Source: Ligula intestinalis (lineage: Eukaryota > Platyhelminthes > Cestoda > Diphyllobothriidea > Diphyllobothriidae). Taken from it: DNA of 64,000 bases. The translations under genes were made by a program, and so were the position numbers. The DNA lies in NCBI GenBank assembly GCA_036362985.1, contig JAYGXS010000003.1:80862403-80926402 (forward strand). The letters are read 5' to 3'. Below, one piece after another: positions 48,101 through 60,100 of this stretch. A model generated the notes under the pieces. That model was not told the origin of the DNA. It did no database searches and worked only from the letters and a program-made list of their open reading frames with translations. The number at the start of each line of letters is the position of its first letter. Position 1 is the stretch's first letter.

Positions 48101-51100
48101 GACTCTGCGTAGGTGGGCCAGTGGTCTCGCGTCGTTAGGGCGGCGTGTACTTTGAGTTAAGCTCCGCCCTAACATAGTGATCCTACAGTTTAATTAGAAC
48201 CATATTTCCGTACTCGAGGTGATTTTATGATGCCCTTTTCCAGTCCGCACCGATTTCTATTAGAAAAAAATAACTTCCTCAAATGCTTCTGTTGTAGATG
48301 TGGCCAGTATAGTCCGCACAGCTGATGACCTCTCGACTACGATCACAGCCCTGACGCTGGTGACTAGAAAGCCTTCCTCCGATCCACTGCCACAGGCCTG
48401 GTCTGCCGCGCTGTCCACGCGTGTTCGCAGCCTTCAGTCGGAGTTCGAACAACTTCGCCTCCTCCAGACTGCGGACAGCGCTCAGGCCAAATTGCGTCAA
48501 CAACCCTTTCTGAAACTCGTAGCGAGGCTGGTGAACCTGATGGTTGTGCACATTCATGGCGTGTCCCTGCCTACGGCTGACTCTGCGGTGAGTAGGCACA
48601 CCTTGTCCTTTTGTGTGTGTACCTACAGTTTTCGGTGCATTTGTTTACTTTTGGTTCGCAAATGCACAACAGCTTGGTAGAATATAAGCTAAACTTTTTC
48701 AAAAAAATTATGCTCTTCTGCCCGTTCTGTTTCAAGTTCACGTATTCGTTAATACTCAGTTGTCTTTTGGATGCAAGGCACGATAAACGGGAACCTGACG
48801 TTATTTTCGTGCAGCACGGCAGGGTTTGTTGATGCCTGTCACACTGAAAGTCGTTTTGGCACAGCTCAGCATAAGGCGCCAATACCCGTGACCAAAGTTA
48901 GCTGCGTCAAGCGCCGTGTGCACGCGCCGTCTTTAGCTAACCACACCAGAATTGTCGGTTGGAAGGATGCGAGACTCGAACCACGGTTCAGTTGTTCACT
49001 GAACCATTTGCATTCTCCTCATTAAACTACGGGCCTCCAGGTCGTTGGCTCATGGTTATTTCGAGGTCGCGTTCATCGATCTATCTTGGTTTCTGAACGG
49101 AGTGGAGGAGTCGGAAAAGCAATACGAAAGAAGCGGTGGCAGTCTAGAGTCGGGTTTGGCTGACTAATAAACGGAGATAAAATAGAGGCTGCCAGCTTTT
49201 GTGTAGATTTCACTGCCTGTTGACAGTTAATGGTGCGTTCCGAGCGCCAGTTGCCACGGGTAGATACAACGAGAAAAAAAGTCGGTATTTGTTTTTGTGA
49301 ACGTACGTAAGCTCCCGCATAAAGGCGCGAACAATCCTGCCACGGATAATTAAAAGGGGGAGATCATTGTAGCTTAATTCTAGAAGCCGCCAAGTTAAAT
49401 TTAGTCGATGCAGTTTCAGTGGTGTATATCCCTTCAAATGTAGTTCTTTTGAACGGCCTCCACAAATTACATTTTTATTCTTCCAGATACCCTATCAATG
49501 GAAGGATCATCTACCGAAGTTCACCATGTTATCGTGTACCTTGAGATTTTTCCTTATAAACTCCATGTGATTGGTTGGTTGGTAGCCCTTGTTGGATCAG
49601 GGGTCCCCGTCGGAGTCCAAACTGGATGCAGTTGGGAGACGAAGAAAAGTCGCGACCTCATCCGGCTTGAGCCAAAGGTCCTCAGGGGTGAGTTGGGTCC
49701 CTGGCCGGGAACTGCAGGCGAAGAGATGATGGCAGTCATGCGGCGAGACGCCGCTGTCGGGTACAGATGGTCGAGCCGGTGTTGGTACTGGCGAAGGAGC
49801 ATGCAGTAGCCACTGCGTAGCTGCGCCAGGGTACAGCGAGTCACCCTTGGGAGATGTCATTCCAAGGCCGCAATTGGAGGTGGATAGCCACCCAGAAGGA
49901 ACGGGGGATAGTAGCTGAATTTAGCGTCCACAACGGCTCTTTGGTGAAGGCGCTGGTAGCCTGTCTTGATGGCGGAGCTATCAGCGGGTAGATCCGAGAG
50001 AGACGAGGCGACAGCTGCCTTGTAGAGAGATCGGATAGACGACCGAACGTTACGGCTAGGCTCAGGAGCGTTGCAGCGGTGGTGGTTCGGATGGCCAGGT
50101 TGTGAACAGGTCCACCAGAACTGCTGGCCCAGGAGTTTGTTGTGCGGGGCGACCGGCGGGACAGAAGCCTCTGCATGAAGGTGATCGATGGGCGACATTT
50201 TATAGCAGCCCGTGATCGTGCGGAGGGCACCATTCTGTGCTGACTGAAGGTGTCGGAGGCTGGAGGAGCTAATTGTGGGGGACCAGAATGTTGCCGCATA
50301 TGTGAGATGGGGCTTGGCCAGCGCTTTGAATGTGGTTGTCAGCGTCTTTTTCGAGCAGCCCCAGGATGTGCCCGCGAGAGCCTTGAGGACCTTGGTACAT
50401 CGGCTCACTTTGCTTGTGACCTTTCTCGCATGGTTCGCGAACGTGAAGAGCGGATCTAAACGGACGCCAAGTTGCTTAGGCTTACGGACCAGCGGCAAAG
50501 CCTCACCGTTGACGATGATAGCCGGGTGACGATTGAACTCCTTCGGGTCCAGCGTGAAAGCAATAACGGACGACTTGGCTGACGAGATCGTCAACCTGCG
50601 CTGAGTTAAGAAGTCCAAAACATCAGGCATGGATTCCGAGAGGACCTGTGCAGCCCGATCGATGTGATGATGCTGGCACAAGAAGGTGGCATCATCCGCG
50701 TATGATACCACTTTGGCGGGTGCCGGAGGGAGTGGGAATTTCCGCATGTAGATGTTGAACAGCGTCGGGCTGAGCACAGAGCCTTGAGGAACACTGCATG
50801 TCTGCTTACGGGGCTTGGAGAGAATGCCGCAGAAAAGGGCACGATCGTGGCGGCCACGAATGTAAGCCGCCAACCATCGGATCAGGCCAGTCGGGACGTT
50901 CAGGGAGACTAAGTCCTGCAGGAGCTGATCGTGGCGGACGCAGTCAAAGGCTCGTGGCAGGTCAATGGAGACTGCCACGGTCCGCGAAGCGGGCTTTTGG
51001 TGATTGAAGCCCTCAAGGAGTGTGTCAGTGAGCTCGAAAAGCGCCGTTATTGTGCCACGACCCGACCTGAAACCATGTTGGTGGCTAGACAGGTCCGCTT

Positions 51101-54100
51101 CAGACGTCAGAATTGGGTGGTAGCTCACTTCGATGCTCTTTTCCGTTTGGAAGTTTATTTGATGATTTTGATCCGTTTCTCGAGGTCTGTTGTAGTGCTC
51201 TCCAACCCCAACTCCCTCATCCCCTCTCCGGCTTGCCAACCTATTGCACACTCATGTAGTATTATTCAATCTTCTTTTGACTACCACTTCCTTTTAGAGT
51301 GCCCAAACAACGCGTCGTTGCCTCCTCTTCAGTACCGTGCGTCTCCTTACCTGGCTGACTGATCTCGTCCTTACTGTCTCGGAATTTATTAATTCAGCTG
51401 ACTGCGCAAACCCTCTGGAACCTAAGGCACTTCTTCTGTCTCCCCTTTTCGTTCTTTCGCTCTGGCTGAAGCAACAACAGACTGCCCCAGGTAAACTAGC
51501 TTCTCGACATGCTCACTTACTGTCTTAGATTCTAACCCTTAATTCTAAAATATGTTTTCGATTGCAAAGTATAACTTAAGTAGGGCTGTAATACTTCTTA
51601 TCATGCCGTTTTGGTCCCAAAGCATTTCATTTACGCCTAGGCCCAGGCTTTAAGAAAGCTGCTTCCTGGCCACCTGTAAAAAATGGCTATCTAAATAGTA
51701 CAATTTTTCCGTTGGTCTTCAATCCCCTTATAAATTCAAATATACTTTAAGGAAGGCACGCATACCGATATTCCTTCCTATACTTATTTGGTGGCAAATA
51801 ACGTTCCAATATACTTGCAGAAAATATGTTTTTCGGTTTTGAAAAGTTTTTTTTCAGTTGTGGAGTAATTTTGAATATGATCTACTGTCATACATTCAGG
51901 GTTTTCAAATTGCATACTGCATGCATTCAGATTATTTGGTGAAGGCATGAGTTGTTTTTCCAGATGCCCAAGGCTCTCTTCTAAAGTGTGCAGTCTTAAA
52001 CTAGCCTGTTCATGTTCCGTGTAAATAGCCTGTTTCAATGCAACCACGTGCTAAGCAACTGGAAACGGCATCAGTTTACGAAAAAGTACCCTTACGATCT
52101 CATGAGGTAGTTCCTGAAAGTCTGAAATTTCTGCTCGATTAAGAGGGATTGCGTAAGTGTTATATACCTAATGATCATCCGGCCCTATTTTAGTCACATC
52201 AGGAAACCGGCTTTCGGGTACTTTTCTTCCTGATGCACTCAGAAAAAAATTGCTGCTGAGTGGTAAGTATACTTATGTGCGCAACGATTCGAAGTCTGTA
52301 TATAATATTGCTTTCACCAGCCTCGGAATTGCTCCATCTTCCTCTCCCGGGGGATGATGAAATCAATATATTTATGTACGGGAAAGCGTCCTCCTGGACC
52401 AGTTGTTTATTTGCCCGACGTTTCGAACTCGCGCGCGAGCTTATTGCCAAGGAATTAAAGTGTACAACTCACTGCACATTTAGCTCAGGTCTGCTGGGCG
52501 TGGCCCTCAGTTATACTATCGATTTGTTCGCGCAACACCATCCGGAAGGTCGAGTGCCAGTGGCATGCCTCCTGCAGCAGGTGTGAGATTCGGTCGTCTG
52601 ACTAGTATTCTCACGCATTCGATCTCGAAGTCGTGCCCTGGCGTGGATTCGGAGCGGCTACCAAGGACAGCTCGCGTGAAGGCTCGAGACGTCAGGCAAA
52701 CAAACAAATGGTCCCAGAGAACGCTTTGTTGTCTTCTTTTCAAGTAACTGGGCCTCGCATATTTTCGACCATTCAGAATATATTCACCTGGAAATAAATT
52801 TAAAAAAAATAAATTCATAAAATCTGCTTTGTTTTACTTATTTTGTAGCAGCTTATACCATGCTAAGATTTTATAATTGAATTATTTTATTTTTTGTTTT
52901 GCACAAACTCTTTCATTTCCAAGAATAATTTTGAGCCGGACCTGTTGGTACACATGCTTTTAGGTTTTCCAAAATAGACCGTTTTACGTGTTTTGGATGT
53001 GATCAGCGATGATTCATAACATTTGGCAGTCGACTTTGTACCCTTCGCGGGCAATATTTTTGGATAAACAGATATGAAACTTACTGAAGAAATATTTACG
53101 GTCTTAAGAAACTCATAATTAGTAACCTTTTAAAAATCGTAGGAGGCATAGTCCTATGCATATATTTATAAGTAGATTGAAAATAAATGTGAAATGTAAT
53201 ACTACTTAAGCCGTCGCTTTTCACCCAGTTCAGTTTTCGAGGGCAGCCGTAAATAAGTTCATTCGAGAGCCAGCATCCCGTAGTGAGCGAGGTAGGTGGA
53301 ACCTATGCTATTCGGCCATTTATAGTGAAAATTGCTGAAGTATTACTTTTGAACCGAAGGCAAATTTTGGTTTTTCCAGTGTCAAATTTCAAAAGCGGTC
53401 TCCCTTTTTCTGTGTCCGTACTCTATCATAAATATTTGCTTTTTACCAGTAGTTGATGAGCGAATGATGTTCACGAAACTCCACATTGATCCTCATTTTT
53501 GAAACTTGATTGACCAGTAATTACGAGCAGAATGTTGATTTGCCACTAATTCACCACAGCCCCCTGTAGTATTGGAACTTCACTCCATGGAAGGCCATTT
53601 TCCCCCCGATTCCTTTTCCTGGTTGATCCCTGCTTCTTTGTTCTTTTGTGCATTTCAGGGTCGTTCAAGTTCTCCGATGCTGACATTTTGGAGTACGCAC
53701 CACCCATAGGCGAGTCAGTGATTGAGCTGCTTAACAGTCTTTGGGATTCACTCTCACAGCTCGCGGAGGATTGCAACTCGGAAGTTCAGCCAAGGGACGA
53801 ACAACTGCTTCTGCTGCCGGAAGTGTTTGCCCTGCGTGTAAGATTTTCAACCTGTTGCGATCTTTTGTAATTCTGAACCTTTTGGTGGTGTTAGTATTGT
53901 GCTGCTGATTGTGCTTCAGATGACGTAAGCATTGCGCAACCACCGGATCGTGGGTTCAAGCCTCAACGACTGCAATACCTAGGGAGAAAGAGTGAGGTCG
54001 AAGGCTTAGCGCCTTTCGTTCCTCACTACTATAAACAATCTGACCCGCTTGAAGTTGTCACGGTGCGCCAAAAAAGTCGTGGCTTGGAGGGTTGCCAACT

Positions 54101-57100
54101 GACGGGATAACTCGGACTGCGCAGTCAGCCCAGTGCGTCTTTGTGTTGCGTGAGTGTGCGAATGGCGGATTGATAGTCAGACTACAATGGCTCCTTCTTA
54201 ATGTGGCCTTTTTGGCACTCCCACTCAGCTGGGATCCTAGTAAGGTGTGGCAGCACGCATGGAAGTGGCTTTGGTCGCGCCATCCACCCGCGTCCGATGC
54301 CGCTCCTGGTCTTCCTGACTCTACTTTGACACCGGGTCCAGGTGGGTTAGAGAAAAAAGACAGTGCGGTAGATGCAATGCAGGCCTTAAATCACTCAAAC
54401 CTACTTTGCGCGCAAGTCACCGTCCGCGCACCGCCCTGTTTATAGTTTAGCATCTAAGCCGTGGTTGTACTCGGATCGCTACCCTCATCAGGCATCAGGC
54501 TGAGGCCTTTTTTGTGCACGGAACCCGGACTTGCTGTTTCAGGTGGCAGGCAGGCAGGCAGGCAAGTAGCCCTTGTTGGATCCGGAACCCCGCCGGGTGG
54601 GCCTCAATCCCGGCGGCGAGGAGGAGGAGAAGGAGGAGTTGGAGCAGCATAGTCAGGAGGGGCTGCTCTGCCATAAAAAAAACAGATGGAGAGGAGAAGA
54701 GATGGATCCATCATAGGGAGGTTTGGTGTAGCAGACCTTGGCCGCTCTGAGAGCGAGTGGGAACGCGGTCGAAGACGCGATGCTAGATGTATGATACTAG
54801 ACTTGGAAGTTTGAAAAACCTGCGCTGTAGCTCTACATGGGAAATTCGATCCTGCATGGAGTCTTTTAGGAGGCATCGAAGACATCAACGGTCAAAGACT
54901 ACGATCGTAGGCATATACTGGTCTGGTCTGATTGATACTCTGTATATTGACAGTTTAGTACGTGAGCTGGTGTCTTCACGAAACCAACGTGGCCTGCCTT
55001 GCAGCCTAAATGTATTTTGAGCCTGCGCGATTCGGTTCCTGATTTCTTGTTTTGTCTGTCCGTTGGCTACTATATTCGAGCCCAAGTAGCAGTTGTGCCG
55101 TGCTTAGATGCGTAGTCAGGAACTTCGTCTTGCGTATATTAATCATCAGACCAATAGTTGCAACGAAGCTGATTATTCGATCTAGCGTTGGCTGTAGTGA
55201 CTGCGGGGTATTGCCAAGTACAACAATGTCATCGTCATTCTCCAGATCAGGAAATCTGCATTCAGAGCTCATTTCACATCCGCCGTCGGATAGCATTGAT
55301 TGATGCATCAGCCAGTCGATCAAGAAGTTGAAGAGAACTGAGAAAAGAGGGCATCCTTGCCGAAATGCAGACGTCAGTGGGAAAAATGTGACTCTTCAAT
55401 AAGGACTTTTAACCGGACTGATGTTGTGCTATAGTGGCCTTCGATCAGATTGAGTAACTTTATTGGGAGACCGTTAGCAAGCAAGATTTGACACAAGGCT
55501 TCTCTGTTGATGAAATCAAAGGCGGTCTTAAAGTAAATGAAACAGGCCGTGGTTATCTGTTGGTTCTGGTGTCGATGGTCCAGTATGCGGACTAGAATGA
55601 AGATCCAGTCAACACATCCTCTACCGGAACCAAGCCCCCCTTAGTTAAGCCGAGTGTGTAAATTGTGCTTCGTCAAAAATCTACCTTGAAGGATGGTCGC
55701 AAACATTTTTTACCGACTAGGTTAGGGGATATACTTGTGCATCGCGGGGCTCCTGCAGACAATTGCTGAGTTGAAGACAGGTGCACGACAAAGGTCAAGG
55801 AAACTGGATTGATGATTAGTATCTTCATAGCCGTTGCAGTAAACCCTATTAGGTTGCAGGTTAAACTCGTTTTACTGTACCTTGGAGCTCCATATCCTCA
55901 AATCTTGGATAAGCTAAACGTTTCTAGCGTGTAGGCTCTCGTCAGCCAGGTCCGCCTCAGGCCTCCTCGCTTTGTCTGCCCTCCGCCCGTTATAACTGAA
56001 TCTTTTTGGGAATTTGAAGCGCAAAATTCTTTTTTTAAATGTTCACGCCGCTTCTGCATTTAGGGTTTCACCCTCATGTGTTTGCCTTCTGTCAAAGTGG
56101 ATCCCTCAACTGTTCAGGAGGAGCTACTGCCCGAACGTCTGCTGGACTCCTCTGCACCACTAGCGCCACACGTGCTGGTTCTACGAACCCGGCTTGTTCT
56201 CCAAAACTTTCGGTTGGTCCTCTCAGTACACTCTGTATATGCACTTTGCTTTGTCTTCCTGCCCGTGTTTACCGAACTCCAGGCCGCATGGGCTTCCTTT
56301 GTTGATAGGTTTTTGTCTTTCTTGATTTCTCTGACTCTGTATCCAGCAGTCACGCGTACATCAAATCCAATGCTTACAACTAGGAAGGGTTCAACAAAGC
56401 ACAAACCTCAGCAATGGGTAAACACAGTTAAGAATGAAGAGAGCCGGTCACATCGCCTGCCTCAAGACAAAGGAACAAAGCAAATCCAACCGCCACGCAG
56501 GGCGGGTCTGCAATTTGCGGCTTGTTTCTCCAACGTAATTGCAATCTCTTTCTCTCGTTGCAAAGTATCTTATAGACGACTGTAGAGGTTTCTGTAGGAG
56601 GCAGTCTGTCTTTAAGTTGCATCACCCGGCGGCGTATTGTCGCCTGCGGTCGATGATCTATACCTACGCCAGTAGGTTGCAACGGTCGTGAGACTGCTTC
56701 AGAGACCCCTTTTATGTAAGGAATGGCTCTCCAGGCTTCGGGTTATTGTTGCATTGGCCGTCGTCTGTTCATTCGGCGCCTGTTCCGTTTGATAACTGAC
56801 TTTGGGTATTCATTTACTCGGAGGAGTTCCTAAAGGTATTGTTGTTCAACTCTTCTGGCGTCTGGTGTACTGCAATGTGTTTCCACTCTTTGGAAAACAG
56901 TACGAACGCAGCTACGTTTTTGACAAATGGGATACTTGCTGTTGAAATGTAGCACTTGATTCGTGTCGGTGGGTTTTCTGAATACTGTGATTTGCAATAG
57001 TCCAGTTGAACACCAGCGCACAAGGACATCGAACAAGGATAGCTGTTGGTTTTTGGTGTGTGAGTGTGTGCTAGTGGGTGAGAAGGCGACCGCTACCTTT

Positions 57101-60100
57101 ATGTGACTTTGGGAGGCAGTTCATGTGTCCTCCTATTGGTCTGAACCATCAAGGCGAACGGGGGTAATCGGGTACAGAGGCCCAACGTGGTGTGAACACT
57201 CGACTTGAAAAGGGGAAGAGTTTCTTGTACAGAGGCAATACTGCGTGGACAACAGGGGCAGGGTAGTCGAGTAGTTCTCGGAGTAGCCGTCGCAGGGAAC
57301 GGACAGCTGGCTCCCCATCATAAGTCACCTCACGGGTCTTCATCTCCGGGAGTCAAAAAAACTGTCTTTTGAAGCAGTCAGTCTAGTCTGCTTTCCTGTG
57401 AAGGTCCGATGAAGGAGAGCTGACGTTTTCTAGTGCAACTTGACCGTTGAGCTGGTTTTGGCCCCAGTGTGCATTCGACTAGGGGGGAGGTCAATGGAGG
57501 AGAGCGGCATCATTCCTGTATTACGGTAACAGCTTTCAGAGGAAGAGAACGGTCGTATGTTGGTTTGACCTTATTTTTATTAGAGGGACGTTGAACACTT
57601 CAAACTTTTGCTGCTGGAAATAACAGATCGGTTCTCGTCTTTCATCTACGGACCTTGTAGTTTAACCACACGCCCACATTTGTCATACGGCTCCCACTTA
57701 TGTAGGTGGTATGGTCTTAAATTTCATGAGGGGTACGTAATGCCGTGTAATCGTAATTCAAATCTCAACTGTGGCTCTTATCTGACCCATACCCTCGACT
57801 ACCTTAACCCTTATTTCCTTCGAAGTGCTCCTATTCTCGTATCCTACCGTTGGCAGATGGCACATTAATCATCCTTATCCATATCCAGGTGCCCAAATCG
57901 CCCTCCTTCACGATGCCAGTTGTGCGTCTGTCATTCTACAGACCAACCAGTTTGCAGACCGACTCGGTTCCCGCGCTTCTTTTGCATTTTATTTGTCAAT
58001 TCAACTTGCTGGTTAGGGGTTTTTGCAGATTTGCTTGATTCATTTGGCCCAGTTGTGAAAATTAGCAGCCTTGGTGTTAGTCTAACTCACACAGCAGGGA
58101 AGGTTTTTGCGCAGCCATCGCCTCACCATTAAACTACGAGACTCACCGTGCGTCGTGAATTTAATCATGCTTGGATCGATTTTACCCGCCCAACTTACTG
58201 CTCGTCTATGATCCACACATACAGAACAGCAAACTGACTGCGTAGGCAAGATTTCCTAAGCGGTCAATCTATAATCCACCAGAATGACACCTAGAGTCAC
58301 TTAGTTGTTAGGAGAGTTTTGTAGTTTTGCTTAATTCAGTTGGCACATTTCTCTTTCTTGACAGCGGGATGGCTTCAACCACACACATGTTTTTTATTAC
58401 ATTTTTGCCACGGTGTCTCATTTATGTGCGCATCTTTTTGGGGAAGTGCAGCGAACGTAGTTTTTATTGCCCGCTCTTTTCATGTTTTCACCCCCCGCCT
58501 TTCTCCACCTCCACTGTTCTCCCTTAAAGCTGGCTGGCGACGGAATTTCCCAGTCTCCTGTCTTGGCGTGAGACAGATTCCGTCCCAGATGGCGCTTTTG
58601 AGGTGGTTGACAGGGACGCCGTCAGCTTGCCCACAGTCGCCCCTGAAAAAGTCTTCAACGCGCACGAGGAGGAGGAGGTGGTGGATCAGCCCTCAGATGC
58701 TCCTTCCGCCACCACCGCCTCCACAACCAATCAACTTCCTGCACCGACTCCGGCGGTGAACGACCAAGAAACGGTGCCGGAGGTTGCGCAGACCAACTCG
58801 GCGAAGACCGCAGCCGAACACATAGAAGACGCAGCCCATCCGGAAGTGGATAATACACCTACTGCTCTGGAGGTCGTGCAAGTCACTGAAAAACCTGCTG
58901 CGCATATTGAGGTAGGTATCTATTATCTCGGTTACTGTCCCAAGGAGAGCGAAATCCTTCTTTCGCGGGTGGGGGTGGGTGCCTTTGCGGTTGAGCGCTC
59001 TGTTTACTGATATTGTCATGAGGTATTAGCAGATTTGAGTGATTTATTTGGCAGGGAACTATAGAGGGGTGCTTGGAAGGGCAAAATGTACAAAAAACGC
59101 TTGCTTACAAATTTTAAGTAGGGGTAAATTTCCACAAGATTCCAATTTTTCGCGCGTCCGCCGTTGGTCCAGTAGGGATGATATTGAGCTGTAGAGAGGT
59201 CCTCGGAGGACGAACGTGTACAATAACTGCTTAAGTCAGCTTATTAGGCAAACCGACTTTTCAAATTAACCATGGGAATAACCGCTTACTCACAAATTTT
59301 GAAAAGGGTGAATTTTCCCCCTCTTGCGATTTTTCGGTCGCCCGCCGTTAATCTACAGGGTGCCCCACAAAAAACCCCTAAGTTTGTGATTGTTACGGCG
59401 GCCGGACCGCCCATGCCGTCACGATCGATGGCGGAGAAAACAGAACACCTGGGCCACATCCGAAGTGAAGCCGCCCCCGTTGGTTCGCACCCGCATTCAT
59501 GTCGCCCACGCCATGTTCCTCTCGGTGGCGAGGAGCACCCACACAACGTGGGTGGTGGTCGCAGAGGAGAAGGTTCTAAAATGCCCACATTATCATAAAT
59601 TTAGGGGTTTTTCGTGGGGCACCCTGTAGTTGGAGTTGGTGTTACTATTAAAAATGTACCTCTGTGACCTCGTCCAAGGTCAGTGGACACCCCCAACATG
59701 CACGCGCAACATCCTTAATTTACGTGATTACTGCTCCCTGATTTGTTACCCAAAATGCCCCGCCCGTCCTACCTCTTAAAACCAGGTGCCCGTATTGGAA
59801 TGGATCGCGCTTCGCGCACACTGTGGGGACCCACGACTGTTCCTTACCGATTCATTTAATCCAGTAGTGAAAAACTCGGTGACCTCGGTGGGATTCGAAC
59901 TCGCGCTAGTAAGGGGAAGGCTTGAGTACGGCCAACACTAGCTAACTGACCTACCGGACCCCACCGGGAGCCCTGATTTTAATCACACTGTGACTTATGA
60001 AATCCACCAATTCTGATACAAAGAGCTGACTGCCCAAGCACGATTTCCTATCAAGTGTGCATGGTAGTTAACTAGTAGATTGATTATTTAGGAAATCCTG

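Noticed and set aside
49487..49570. Possible SMG7 exon after the acceptor at 49486 (ttcttccag)
   Set aside because: Exon 6 already joins exon 7 in phase and in homology, and the stretch runs into the minus-strand LINE.
58655..59019. Long minus-strand open frames rich in Arg and Ser
   Set aside because: They are the antisense of SMG7 exon 10, opened by its composition.
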